Below, one piece after another: positions 16,025 to 24,417 of a DNA stretch of 27,487 nt; the first letter of the stretch is position 1, and every line of letters begins with the position of its first letter. Origin of the DNA: an uncultured Candidatus Nemicrothrix sp. (lineage in GTDB: Bacteria > Actinomycetota > Acidimicrobiia > Acidimicrobiales > UBA8592). The stretch spans positions 1-27,487 of the forward strand of contig CAJWRY010000005.1 of assembly GCA_913046155.1 (NCBI GenBank), given 5' to 3'. The position numbers and the translations under genes are program-made. Below the pieces are notes generated by a model. That model searched no databases. It was not told the DNA's origin and saw only the letters and a program-made list of their open reading frames with translations.

Positions 16025-16288
16025 TTAGATGTCGGTTTCGCTGTTTGGATCACGAAAATATTTCTTCACATTTGGAAAAAATTGAATTTGAATGATGGGG
16101 TCTTTTTTCAGCTTTCGTTTTCGTTTCGTACTACCGCGAAGAAATACACCTAGAAGGGTCATGGCTGATGGTCCAATTTTCTGCAATACGGAAAGTCCAC
16201 CTGATATCGAGATAAGTTCACTCTTGAAGTCTTTTATCTTTTCTTCAATATCTGCTGGCGTTATATTCTCAGAATCATCGGATCTCAT
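16025..16288 (-). CDS. Small membrane-associated protein, possibly DUF3618-like
   Basis: An 87-residue protein. An N-terminal amphipathic helix (ADIEEKIKDFKSELISISGG) is followed by a short hydrophobic stretch (IGPSAMTLLGVFL) and a strongly basic segment (RGSTKRKRKLKKD). The layout recalls DUF3618 proteins, which often sit beside YqjE/holin-like membrane proteins as here, but the match is weak. ATG 16288 has AAGGAG 5 bases upstream. The start overlaps the preceding gene by 14 bases. No function can be assigned. Confidence 0.65.
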   Translation of the reverse strand: MRSDDSENITPADIEEKIKDFKSELISISGGLSVLQKIGPSAMTLLGVFLRGSTKRKRKLKKDPIIQIQFFPNVKKYFRDPNSETDI

Positions 16289-16589
16289 TATGTCTCCTTA
16301 AAGCTTTAAGAGAAACTGTTATCACAATTAACAAAGATGTGAAGACCAAAACGTATGGTAGAAAAGAAAGCGAATCATCGAATAGCGAAAATTCATTCTG
16401 CAGTAGTCTGAGCAACCCTATGGCGCCGAAAGAAGCGCCGACTGCTAAGAACAACATTCCTAGTAAACCTAAAGATAGCCATTTAGTTAGTGCTGTTAAA
16501 GGGTCCCGGATTTCTTGTTTTGCATACCTAATTAGAAGGGACCGTAATTCAGTAAATTTTTCAGAAATTATATCCTGTTCAATTTTCAT
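16275..16589 (-). CDS. Two-helix membrane protein of the holin-like/YqjE (DUF1469) type
   Basis: A 104-residue protein with an N-terminal amphipathic helix (FTELRSLLIRYAKQEIRDPL) and two membrane segments (about 38-60 and 77-95). This is the layout of actinobacterial 'phage holin family' or DUF1469 proteins, which are not phage-encoded despite the name. Nothing nearby suggests a prophage. Their cellular role is uncertain, possibly in envelope organisation. It is cotranscribed with its 14-base-overlapping small neighbour. The LON-domain gene ends 26 bases upstream. Confidence 0.68.
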   Translation of the reverse strand: MKIEQDIISEKFTELRSLLIRYAKQEIRDPLTALTKWLSLGLLGMLFLAVGASFGAIGLLRLLQNEFSLFDDSLSFLPYVLVFTSLLIVITVSLKALRRHNEIR

Positions 16590-16615
16590 GATCTCTACTC
16601 GTTACGAATCGATTA

Positions 16616-17236
16616 TCAAATTTCGTCTTGTTGAAGTCTACTCATAGCTGCAAGCGTTTCACGTTCAGACGTGATTTGTGTTAATAGCAAGCTTGACCGA
16701 TCTTTTGCGCTTTGCACCGAAAGTAACTTGTATTTATCTAATTGCCCTAGTGGAGCTAGAGCGCAAGCTGTAAAAAGATTTACCCCCGCTAAAGCTTGGA
16801 TATCTATGCTTTCCGCTGGAATGGCTCCCATTTGAACTAGAAGCACATAACAGCGTTCGAGTTCTTCAATTATTTCTCGTTTAAGTTGGAAGTCTTTATT
16901 GTCGCTATCATCTAGTTCTTCAATTCGAGCAACAGGGTATGGATTATCAGGTAGCCACTTTCTTACCAATATTCTTTTTACGCCTAGACACTGTACGGCA
17001 AGTTGATTCGTTCCTAGCTCTTTCAAATCAGTGACCTTACATAACGTCCCGTAAGAGAATCGGCTATCCTGGCCACCGACTTCATGGCCTCTTTCTATTA
17101 AACACGTTCCAAAGAAAGAGTCCTTTTGAGCTAAATCAGAAAACAATTGTAAGTACCTTGGCTCAAAAATCCTTAGCGGCAAAATACTGCCAGGGAAAAG
17201 AACTGAGCCCAAAGGGAACATAGCTAGGTTCTGCAT
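16616..17236 (-). CDS. Stand-alone LON substrate-binding domain protein
   Basis: A 206-residue protein made only of the Lon N-terminal domain. The opening MFPLGSVLFPGSILPLRIFEPRYLQL is the family hallmark, and GTLCKVTDL and a C-terminal helical bundle follow. The AAA+ and protease domains of full Lon are absent. Such proteins may act as substrate receptors or adaptors, but their role is not established. ATG 17236 begins one base after the TAA of the PBP4-like gene, so translation is coupled. A TTG at 17245 is an alternative start. Confidence 0.88.
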   Translation of the reverse strand: MQNLAMFPLGSVLFPGSILPLRIFEPRYLQLFSDLAQKDSFFGTCLIERGHEVGGQDSRFSYGTLCKVTDLKELGTNQLAVQCLGVKRILVRKWLPDNPYPVARIEELDDSDNKDFQLKREIIEELERCYVLLVQMGAIPAESIDIQALAGVNLFTACALAPLGQLDKYKLLSVQSAKDRSSLLLTQITSERETLAAMSRLQQDEI

Positions 17237-17237
17237 T

Positions 17238-18710
17238 TTACTCAATTACCGATCTTGGCCCCATTTCTTCGAGTGTTTTACCCCCTGTAAATTCACTTAA
17301 GATCGGAGCAAGTCCGTTTAGGAAACTCTTATGAATGTTCTCAGCACTTTCTGTATCATCGAAATTAGCGATATAGGTAATGTTCATCTCAAGGCCCTGT
17401 GGTGTGGTGTAGGAGCCGACCAAAGCACCACGATCCGTTTCAAAGTGTGCATGAGCAATTAGATTTGATTCGAATGGAGTTCCCAGAAGTGTGTTACTGA
17501 CGACGCCTTCGACCCCCACTAATGGCAGTGCTTCTTTTAGAGTTACTCCATATTCACCGTCTTGAAGAATGCTCTGAAATAAACCACATGTAGCTTGATT
17601 ATCGTGACTTAAACCTGAACCGTCGATAAGCAACAATTCAGTATTTGGTAGATTGTTGGCTGCTAAAATTTCGGGTAATGAGACAAGACCACTTCCGGTT
17701 GATCCTTGTCCGGTACGAGAGAAACCAATTTCCTTTAAGACCATCTCTGCTGTGACATTATCGTCATTCGTTAGCATCTGCTTTGCTATTTGATCTAGTG
17801 TCGGCGATTTAATCGTAAGAAGTTCGACGAGTGAACTTTGCTCAACATTATTGATCTCTTTCGCCGCTCTGAGAATAATAACGCCACGCGCTTCAAGCAA
17901 GTCATCAAAGTTAGCTGCAAATCGTTTCGCTGGATTTACACTTGGCACTAGAGGAGTAGGGTTTTCGCCACGCTGCTGTGAATAATTTTGCCTCAATCCA
18001 TCAAAACCGCCATCAAGGAGTGAAGCAGAAAGTGAACCAATCTCAGCAGATTCCTTTAACTCTTGATCCCAGCCCACGATCGTCCTCTCTTCGTCGTACC
18101 GACTCTCATTTACAACTACTGCTCCTTGAATAAATAAAATATTCATCGCAACTGTTAAATCAGCCATTTCATCTGCGCTAGTCCGAATCGAACTATATGC
18201 CTCAGGTAGCAACTCTAAGTATGCATCTGTTCTGATAACTGGATCCCCACTTCCAAATACATATAAATCGCTACTGAGAAGATTCCCATCTGCATCAGTT
18301 TCTCTATCGGCAGAAATAACTGTTTCATATTGATAATCAGGCCCTAACTGTGCAAGTGCTGCGTAGGAGGTGATAATTTTCTGGGTACCGCCGGGGTTTA
18401 GTGGAATTTGTTTCTGGAACTCAAATAGCTGCTCACCATCAGCCGAAATAGCGAAACAGCTTGAGTCTGGGAGGGAGCTTATTAGCTCTGAGAGATTTTC
18501 TTGTAGTTGTTGAGTAGCTAACGGAGAAGTGAGGAGTTCCGGTGCACGCCTCAACGAGTAGACGGGTGTTCCCAAATCTGGTGTCTCAACCTTTTGTGCT
18601 GTGTTGATCGGAACTTCCTCGTATCCAAAACGATCCTTGAAGTTCAATAATGCTATTAAGGTAGCCAAAATCAATAACGGTAACGTAATTCTTTTGAGAA
18701 GTTGCAGCAC
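17238..18710 (-). CDS. PBP4/DacB-like (peptidase S13 fold) protein lacking the catalytic motifs
   Basis: A 490-residue envelope protein with an N-terminal membrane anchor (about 8-24). It has the general PBP4 (D-Ala-D-Ala carboxypeptidase) outline: AALAQLGPDYQYET, VFGSGDP and LIDGSGLSHDN are clear family landmarks. The active-site motifs are altered. Where SxxK is expected the protein reads NPGGTQK, with G108 in place of the serine. SxN is DDN (316-318). The KTG position reads AHAHFETDRG (about 419-428). It is probably catalytically dead and may bind peptidoglycan or regulate another enzyme. The start is a GTG with TAGACT at -12 to -7 and no Shine-Dalgarno sequence. It lies 35 bases after the acyl-CoA synthetase genes. 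Confidence 0.85.
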   Translation of the reverse strand: MLQLLKRITLPLLILATLIALLNFKDRFGYEEVPINTAQKVETPDLGTPVYSLRRAPELLTSPLATQQLQENLSELISSLPDSSCFAISADGEQLFEFQKQIPLNPGGTQKIITSYAALAQLGPDYQYETVISADRETDADGNLLSSDLYVFGSGDPVIRTDAYLELLPEAYSSIRTSADEMADLTVAMNILFIQGAVVVNESRYDEERTIVGWDQELKESAEIGSLSASLLDGGFDGLRQNYSQQRGENPTPLVPSVNPAKRFAANFDDLLEARGVIILRAAKEINNVEQSSLVELLTIKSPTLDQIAKQMLTNDDNVTAEMVLKEIGFSRTGQGSTGSGLVSLPEILAANNLPNTELLLIDGSGLSHDNQATCGLFQSILQDGEYGVTLKEALPLVGVEGVVSNTLLGTPFESNLIAHAHFETDRGALVGSYTTPQGLEMNITYIANFDDTESAENIHKSFLNGLAPILSEFTGGKTLEEMGPRSVIE

Positions 18711-18716
18711 GGTCTG

Positions 18717-18722
18717 AGTCTA
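18717..18722 (-). promoter_or_regulatory. Candidate -10 element for the leaderless PBP4-like gene
   Basis: TAGACT on the minus strand occupies -12 to -7 relative to the GTG at 18710, within the 35-base gap after the acyl-CoA synthetase alpha gene. No matching -35 element is obvious. Confidence 0.42.
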
Positions 18723-18745
18723 GTTGTAAATTCTCGTATCTGTTA

Positions 18746-20203
18746 TCAACCCTTATGTTCTCTGTCAGAAAAGTTAGTCATCGCTTCTAAAGCTCTTATT
18801 GCTATTGATGGTGAACTGAAGCACGCTTCTCCCATATCTATTAAGGCTTTTGGACCAGCATTAAGTGAGTCAGTTATTCCTATTTCTGTTGCAACAAATA
18901 CTGGCTTGTCAAAATCTTTTGATGCTTGCATGATGGCTTCCGCGTATCTCTTTTCTTGGGATATATGGAAATTGGCCATCTTTTTTGTCTCAGTAGTTGC
19001 TACAGGGCTTTCTATATAAGTTCTGGCGACATTACCTTGGATCCCCAAGCCTAAGAAAATCATTGAATCAACTTGTGGATGTCCGAGTACGAGGGGAATA
19101 AGTGTAGGAATCGTATCCCTCGTTTCGCCACCAGCCAGATCCACCGGGTTACTTTTACTCCACCGAGGGGGCAAATATTTATTAATTTGCTCTTCTAGAT
19201 CTTTTGGCAGTTCCAAGAGCTCTAGCTTTGATCGAGAGATTGCGTCAGCAGTGATAACCCCCCAGCCGCCGGCAGTTGTAACTACAATTACTTTTCTGCC
19301 GACAGGCAACGGCTTTGTAGCGAAAGCTGTGGCAAATTCAAATGCTTCATTGGGGTCATTGGCTAGGATACCCCCGGCTTGGAGCACTGCAGTTTCAAAA
19401 ATTTTCTGGTCAGAAGCCATTGATCCTGTGTGGCTTGAAGCTGCTTTAGCGCCATCGGAGGTTGTTCCGCCTCTGATAACGATAACTGGCTTGCGATTGG
19501 ACACTTCCTTCAGCGAGTCATAGAAATCTCTTCCATTTGGTAAACCCTCAACATAAGCTACAACAACTTTTGTTTCAGAATCCGTTCCGAAGTAGCGGAT
19601 ATAATCTGCTACGCCTAGCTGAGCTTGATTACCGATTGATATTGCTCTCGCTATCCCAATATTTTTGGCGCGAGATAGATTTAACATTGCTGAGAGTATG
19701 TTGCCGCTCTGACTTGCGATAGATATATTCCCCGTGGGTGGGTATGGAGAAACAATTTGAGAGCACAAATTCGCTGGCGTTGAAACGAAGCCTTGACCAT
19801 TGGGCCCAGCGATAGTTATTCCGAGAGAATTAGCAACCTGAACTAATTCGTGCTCTAATTCGACTCCTTCGGCGCCGCTCTCACGAAATCCACCCGATAC
19901 GACAAATCCTGCCTTGACTCCCTTTTCTGCTAATTCCGGAAGAACGGCAATTGTCTGCTTTGGCCCCAGACAAATCATTGCGACATCTATCGAATCCTTG
20001 GGAATACGATCAACAGACTTGAGAGTTTGTATTCCGAGTATCTCTGGCATTTTGGGGTTCGTAGCGAATATATTCCCATCAAAACCAGATGCAAGTATGT
20101 TGTGGAGAGCGACAAAACCGAATTTCCCTGGATGAGTGGAAGCCCCTATTACCGCAATTCCTTTGGGGTTAAATAGGGTATGTAAATTCGGCTGATGCAT
20201 CAT
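18746..20203 (-). CDS. ADP-forming acyl-CoA synthetase, alpha (CoA-binding/ligase) subunit
   Basis: A 485-residue subunit of the NDP-forming acetate/acyl-CoA ligase family, which interconverts acyl-CoA + ADP + Pi with acid + ATP + CoA. A Rossmann CoA-binding domain comes first (GIAVIGASTHPGKFG, about 15-29). Two flavodoxin-like ligase domains follow, with IAGPNGQGF and IASQSGNIL. KAASSHTGSMASD places the likely phosphohistidine at H258, close to the position in characterised archaeal ACD enzymes. The start overlaps the stop of the ATP-grasp gene in an ATGA, so both subunits are coupled. The acyl substrate cannot be told from sequence. Confidence 0.9.
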   Translation of the reverse strand: MMHQPNLHTLFNPKGIAVIGASTHPGKFGFVALHNILASGFDGNIFATNPKMPEILGIQTLKSVDRIPKDSIDVAMICLGPKQTIAVLPELAEKGVKAGFVVSGGFRESGAEGVELEHELVQVANSLGITIAGPNGQGFVSTPANLCSQIVSPYPPTGNISIASQSGNILSAMLNLSRAKNIGIARAISIGNQAQLGVADYIRYFGTDSETKVVVAYVEGLPNGRDFYDSLKEVSNRKPVIVIRGGTTSDGAKAASSHTGSMASDQKIFETAVLQAGGILANDPNEAFEFATAFATKPLPVGRKVIVVTTAGGWGVITADAISRSKLELLELPKDLEEQINKYLPPRWSKSNPVDLAGGETRDTIPTLIPLVLGHPQVDSMIFLGLGIQGNVARTYIESPVATTETKKMANFHISQEKRYAEAIMQASKDFDKPVFVATEIGITDSLNAGPKALIDMGEACFSSPSIAIRALEAMTNFSDREHKG

Positions 20204-20832
20204 GATTTAATGACAAGTGCGTCAACCGCAACAGGCAGGTCACCACTTATCACAATAGGGTTCACGTCAATAGCTTCTATTAGTGGGTCTGCTAAACCAC
20301 ACTTTGCAATTGCCTCTAGCGTGTCTGCGAGAGCTTCTAGATCGACATCGGGTTCACTGCGGAATTCATTAAGTAAAGCACTGGACTTTAGCTCATAGAC
20401 CATACGCAACAACTCTTCCCGAGAGCATGGAAGCAGGCGAAATGACGCGTCAGAGATCGCTTCTGCGAAAATTCCCCCTAACCCGAACATAATTGTTGGT
20501 CCAAAGTCCTTATCTATATGGTAGCCAGCTATAAATTCTCGTTTTCCTTCAATATGCTCGCAAATGAGAAACTCACTAACTTCACTATTGCTTACAAGTA
20601 TCTCGTCAAAGGCAACACTTAATTCATCCTGATTATTTATTCCTAACTTAACTCCACCCAACTCGCTTTTATGTTCAGTTCCTTCGCCAGATATTTTCAG
20701 AACTATTGGATATCCGATCTCCAAAGCGGCGGCGGCGGCCTCTTCATAGTTTTTAGCTGTTGATTCGTTGCACGAGATTAGTCCGAATTTACTCAATAGT
20801 CTCTTGCTTTCGAATTCTGTTAAGGAGTTCAT
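20200..20832 (-). CDS. ADP-forming acyl-CoA synthetase, beta (ATP-grasp) subunit
   Basis: A 210-residue ATP-grasp subunit. It shows the family order: LTEFESKRLLSKFGL, IGYPIVLKISGEGTEHKSELGGVKLG (nucleotide-binding lysine and the His of the swing-over region), FGPTIMFGLGGIFAEAISD, and IDVNPIVI at the end. It supplies nucleotide binding and phosphotransfer to the alpha subunit's phosphohistidine. In many bacteria these domains are fused in one chain of about 700 residues; here they are separate genes in reversed domain order. The ATG lacks a Shine-Dalgarno sequence but has TAGTGT at -12 to -7. It is the first gene of the minus-strand series that ends with trmI. Confidence 0.9.
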   Translation of the reverse strand: MNSLTEFESKRLLSKFGLISCNESTAKNYEEAAAAALEIGYPIVLKISGEGTEHKSELGGVKLGINNQDELSVAFDEILVSNSEVSEFLICEHIEGKREFIAGYHIDKDFGPTIMFGLGGIFAEAISDASFRLLPCSREELLRMVYELKSSALLNEFRSEPDVDLEALADTLEAIAKCGLADPLIEAIDVNPIVISGDLPVAVDALVIKS

Positions 20833-20838
20833 TTTTTA

Positions 20839-20860
20839 ACACTACCTTTTTGACTATGTC
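20839..20860 (-). promoter_or_regulatory. Candidate promoter for the leaderless acyl-CoA synthetase operon
   Basis: TAGTGT (20844-20839, minus strand) occupies -12 to -7 relative to the ATG at 20832, with a T/A-rich stretch before the start. A loose TTGGTA lies about 16 bases further upstream, just beyond the interval given here. This would be the head of the series running to trmI. Confidence 0.45.
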
Positions 20861-20875
20861 TACCAACGCTCTTAG

Positions 20876-20905
20876 TTGCCACGGCTGCTTAACGAATAGT
20901 AGTTT
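20876..20905 (+). promoter_or_regulatory. Candidate promoter for the DUF6941-like gene
   Basis: TTGCCA (20876-20881) and TAGTTT (20900-20905) are 18 bases apart, with a start predicted near 20912. The GAGGG ribosome-binding site follows at once, so the leader would be very short. It is divergent from the acyl-CoA synthetase promoter. Confidence 0.3.
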
Positions 20906-20920
20906 TCAATTGAGGGCATT

Positions 20921-21304
20921 ATGAAAATTTTAGCGGCTTTATTTATTGACGATATATCAATGTTTGAGAATGAGAATGGGTTGACACGCTTAAATCTTTC
21001 AGGTGTTCAGTTCACTATTGCTGTTTCGGAGCCTTTTCCTCTGACTCTTGCACCTCACTTGGTAGTCCTTATTCACAGCGACCACGAATCAAGTGGGGCT
21101 GGAGTTTTAGAAGTCACTTATCATTTCGAGGAAAACCAAATTGCTCGAAACGTACAACCTTTACAAATAGAACCAGGATTATTTGCTTATAGGTTAATCA
21201 GAGCTGAATTAGAATTAACTGATACGGGAACAGTTTTTGCTCACTGTCGGCTTAATCAGGATGACCCGATCATGGTGCCTTTAACAATTAAGGCTGATGC
21301 ATAA
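20921..21304 (+). CDS. Small beta-rich protein, DUF6941-like
   Basis: A 127-residue soluble protein. The start (MKILAALFIDDISMFENENG, then a hydrophobic beta strand, then FPLTLAPHLVVLIH) resembles the DUF6941 pattern seen in actinobacteria, with alternating strands to the end. No catalytic residues can be named, and the family's role is not known to me. ATG 20921 follows GAGGG by 4 bases. It is divergent from the acyl-CoA synthetase operon and 69 bases upstream of transketolase on the same strand, so the two may be cotranscribed or separately promoted. Confidence 0.75.
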   Translation: MKILAALFIDDISMFENENGLTRLNLSGVQFTIAVSEPFPLTLAPHLVVLIHSDHESSGAGVLEVTYHFEENQIARNVQPLQIEPGLFAYRLIRAELELTDTGTVFAHCRLNQDDPIMVPLTIKADA

Positions 21305-21351
21305 GAAATTTAATTTTAATTTCCTGCTCAATGCCTTCATGCAAGTTAATG

Positions 21352-21357
21352 TATAAC
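21352..21357 (+). promoter_or_regulatory. Possible -10 element upstream of transketolase
   Basis: TATAAC in the 69-base gap before tkt would place the mRNA start near 21364, next to the GGGAG ribosome-binding site. No -35 consensus is seen, so this is weak. Confidence 0.28.
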
Positions 21358-21373
21358 CGTTGATGGGAGCGAC

Positions 21374-23293
21374 ATGACAGAAATTGAGATAGATAGTGGT
21401 TTAGAGCAATTAGGGATCAATACTATTCGGGGCTTGTCAATGGATGCCCCTCATGCAGCTAATTCTGGCCACCAAGGAACTGCGATGGCACTCGCACCCC
21501 TTGCTCATGTTCTATTCACTCGTGTTCTAAGATATAGCGCCAAGCACCCCGATTGGTTTAATCGTGATCGTTTTATCTTAAGTGCTGGGCATGCATCAAT
21601 TTTGCAATATGCAATGCTTCACCTGACAGGGTACGGGTTAACTATGGAGGACCTTAAGGACTTCAGACAGTTGGATAGTTTAACTCCAGGACACCCAGAA
21701 GCCGGTCACACAGCTGGAGTTGAGGTTACGACAGGGCCACTAGGTCAAGGTTTCGCTAACGCTGTAGGTATGGCAATTTCTGAACGTTGGCTCAGAGCAA
21801 AATTCGGTAGTGGGAACATTAATCATAATGTTTTCGTAATCTGCGGCGATGGTGACCTTTCAGAAGGGATAAGCCATGAAGCTGCTTCTCTTGCAGGCAG
21901 TCAGCAATTAGGGAACCTCATCTGCATTTATGATGATAACCACATAACTATTGATGGGCCTACTGAACTATCCCTTGCAGATGATGCCAGTAAAAGGTTT
22001 GAAGCATACGGTTGGAATGTGATAGATCTTGGTGAATCTGGTGAAGACTTGGATGTGCTCGAGAATGCATTGCTTGAAGCTAAATCAAATACAAGCTCAC
22101 CAACAATCATCATTCTAAGAACGCATATAGGCCACCCCTCTCCCACTCTAACTGACAGTCCCAGTGCCCATGGCTATGCGTTTAAAGATAAAGAAATCTT
22201 CGAGGTGAAAGAACTTATGGGTTTGCCCCCAGAAGAATCTTTCTACGTTCCGTCTGAAGTATTAGATATGTACAGAGCGGCTGGAGAACGGCACCAACAA
22301 GAAGCCGAAGCATACAGCTGGCACGCAGAGGACCATATGGGGACGTGGAACTTATCCTCCACACAGAATTTATATGAAGAGAGCGTGGGAGAAAGTGTGG
22401 CTACCAGAGTAGCAAGTGGAATATGCCTTAATGAAATAGCAGAGGACTTGTCGATAATTGCTGGAGGCGCTGACTTAACCGGTAACACGGGAACAGCTTT
22501 AACGAGTTGTGAGCAATTATCTCCGTCCTGTCCTTCTGGTAAGCAGCTCTTCTATGGAGTTCGCGAGCATGCGATGGGAGCTGTTATGAACGGAATCGCT
22601 TTGCACGGTTGCATAGTGCCTGTTGGAGGAACTTTTCTAGTTTTCAGTGATTATATGAGGCCAGCAATCCGCCTTGCAGCTTTATCCAACGCTAAAGTGA
22701 TTTATTCATTTACCCATGACTCTGTTGGGGTTGGTGAGGATGGGCCGACACATCAGCCGATTGAACAAATCATGTCTCTCCGATCCATACCTAATCTGCT
22801 AGTGATAAGGCCTGCAGATGCGAAAGAAACTGTATCTGCTTGGATCACTGCTTTGAATCATGATGGACCAACTGCGTTGATACTGTCACGCCAGAACTTA
22901 CCCATACTTGCTGAAACCAGCGTTGACCTCGCTAAGAAGGGAGGTTACTTCTTGAAAGAGGACGATGGCGCAAATACGACTCTTATCGCAACTGGTTCAG
23001 AAGTTTCCCTTTGCATGGAATACGCTGCCAATGAACCGGTGAACGTGTTGTCAATCCCCTCTTGGGAACTTGCTGAGCAATTTTCGCCTGAAATACAGAT
23101 GTGGGAAGAATATTCAGCTATCAAAAGGGTGATTTCTGTTGAAGCAGGAGTAACCCTTGGTTGGTCAAGATATGCCGATAGGTCGATAGGAATTGACCGT
23201 TTTGGCACTTCCGCTCCAGGAAACCAGGTCATGGATGCGCTCGGTATCAATATAAGCAATATTGACAAAGAAGTTAAAACGGGAGGAAATTAA
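21374..23293 (+). CDS. tkt: Transketolase
   Basis: A 639-residue thiamine-diphosphate enzyme moving two-carbon units between sugar phosphates in the non-oxidative pentose-phosphate pathway. The N-terminal PP domain has the ThDP motif GDGDLSEGISHEA ending with the DDNHITIDG stretch. HAANSGHQGTAMALAP and RDRFILSAGHAS are the early active-site boxes; Q replaces the common P of SGHPG. The central Pyr domain has YGVREHAMGAVMNG (catalytic Glu) and THDSVGVGEDGPTHQPIEQ. A C-terminal domain follows. Length is normal. GGGAG sits 4 bases before the ATG. The TAA is directly followed by the transaldolase TTG. Confidence 0.96.
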   Translation: MTEIEIDSGLEQLGINTIRGLSMDAPHAANSGHQGTAMALAPLAHVLFTRVLRYSAKHPDWFNRDRFILSAGHASILQYAMLHLTGYGLTMEDLKDFRQLDSLTPGHPEAGHTAGVEVTTGPLGQGFANAVGMAISERWLRAKFGSGNINHNVFVICGDGDLSEGISHEAASLAGSQQLGNLICIYDDNHITIDGPTELSLADDASKRFEAYGWNVIDLGESGEDLDVLENALLEAKSNTSSPTIIILRTHIGHPSPTLTDSPSAHGYAFKDKEIFEVKELMGLPPEESFYVPSEVLDMYRAAGERHQQEAEAYSWHAEDHMGTWNLSSTQNLYEESVGESVATRVASGICLNEIAEDLSIIAGGADLTGNTGTALTSCEQLSPSCPSGKQLFYGVREHAMGAVMNGIALHGCIVPVGGTFLVFSDYMRPAIRLAALSNAKVIYSFTHDSVGVGEDGPTHQPIEQIMSLRSIPNLLVIRPADAKETVSAWITALNHDGPTALILSRQNLPILAETSVDLAKKGGYFLKEDDGANTTLIATGSEVSLCMEYAANEPVNVLSIPSWELAEQFSPEIQMWEEYSAIKRVISVEAGVTLGWSRYADRSIGIDRFGTSAPGNQVMDALGINISNIDKEVKTGGN

Positions 23294-24382
23294 TTGCTAT
23301 TTCAGCTTTATGAGGATTTCGGTCAGAGTCCGTGGTTAGATAATTTACGCCGAGAGTGGGTTAACTCAGGGAGACTTCAAGAGTGGGTTGATAGTGGTGT
23401 CCGTGGCCTCACATCTAATCCTTCAATATTTGAAAAGGCCATAAGCACATCCGATGCTTATGACAAACAATTCAAAGAGTTAATCCTGGCCAATAGCTCC
23501 GTTGAAGAGGCCTACTGGGAGTTGGTAATATCTGATATTGCTGGAGCAGCAAAAATACTTGGTTCCGTTTATCAAAACAGTGCCGGTACTGATGGCTTTG
23601 TATCTGTAGAAGTTGATCCGAGATTAGCAAGAGATACCAGTCGTACTATTCAAGCTGCTCAAAGTTTAAATAACCGATTAGATCTCCCAAATATTTACAT
23701 AAAAATACCTGGAACTGCAGAAGGGATTCCTGCTATCAGGCAAATGATTTCTGAAGGGGTTTCGGTCAATGTAACACTGCTATTTTCTATAGAGCGATAC
23801 GAACAGGTAATTGAGGCATATTTAAGCGGACTTGAGGAAAGAGAAGGCGATCTATCAGAGGTTTCATCTGTTGCTTCTTTCTTCATTTCACGAACTGATT
23901 CGGAAGTGGACAAACGTTTAGAAAGCATCGGGGGCGACACGGCTATTGGCCTCAAAGGAAAAACTGCAGTAGCTCAAGGACAATTGGCATATAGATCATT
24001 TCTTAAAGCTTTTGAAAGTGAACGTTGGAAAGCATTAGAAAAGCGAGGTGCCAAACTCCAGAGACCACTTTGGGCATCCACTTCAACCAAAGACCCTAAG
24101 TACCCAGATACTCTCTACGTTGATTCTTTAATCGGTCCCAATACAGTTAACACCCTTCCAGATGCAACACTTGAAGCTTTCGTTGACCATGGCACCTTAA
24201 GAAGAACTGTAGACGTTGACTTCGATGCCGCTGACCAAGTCATTCGCGAAGTTGAGGAACTTGGTATCAATTTAGAGGACGTTTCAACCTTGCTTGAATC
24301 ACAAGGTGTGGAAGCCTTTGAGAATTCATTTGAAAATCTACTTGAAACTCTTACGGCAAAGAGACGCACCCTGACTGAGTAA
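23294..24382 (+). CDS. tal: Transaldolase
   Basis: A 362-residue Schiff-base enzyme moving dihydroxyacetone units between sugar phosphates. It is of the longer bacterial type seen in actinobacteria. GVRGLTSNPSIFEKAI (about residues 36-51) is the conserved beta-alpha start. The Schiff-base lysine is K137 in NIYIKIPGTAEG, followed by GVSVNVTLLFSIERYEQV. ALWAST-type residues are seen as RPLWASTSTKDPKY, with YVDSLIGPNTVNTLPDATL near the end. The start is TTG with GGAGG 7 bases upstream, and no bases separate it from the tkt stop. The two are clearly one transcript. Confidence 0.96.
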   Translation: MLFQLYEDFGQSPWLDNLRREWVNSGRLQEWVDSGVRGLTSNPSIFEKAISTSDAYDKQFKELILANSSVEEAYWELVISDIAGAAKILGSVYQNSAGTDGFVSVEVDPRLARDTSRTIQAAQSLNNRLDLPNIYIKIPGTAEGIPAIRQMISEGVSVNVTLLFSIERYEQVIEAYLSGLEEREGDLSEVSSVASFFISRTDSEVDKRLESIGGDTAIGLKGKTAVAQGQLAYRSFLKAFESERWKALEKRGAKLQRPLWASTSTKDPKYPDTLYVDSLIGPNTVNTLPDATLEAFVDHGTLRRTVDVDFDAADQVIREVEELGINLEDVSTLLESQGVEAFENSFENLLETLTAKRRTLTE

Positions 24383-24383
24383 G

Positions 24384-24411
24384 TTGCAATTTGAAACCTA
24401 CCTGCTAGCAT
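24384..24411 (+). promoter_or_regulatory. Candidate promoter for the leaderless HxlR gene
   Basis: TTGCAA (24384-24389) and TAGCAT (24406-24411) are 16 bases apart. TAGCAT ends exactly 6 bases before the GTG at 24418, and no Shine-Dalgarno sequence is present. A leaderless transcript for the hxlR-fbiC pair is likely. Confidence 0.55.
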
Positions 24412-24417
24412 CTCTTT

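Noticed and set aside
16275..16589. Prophage signal from a holin-like protein
   Set aside because: The two-helix DUF1469/holin-like family is chromosomal in actinobacteria, and no other phage gene, attachment site or integrase is visible.
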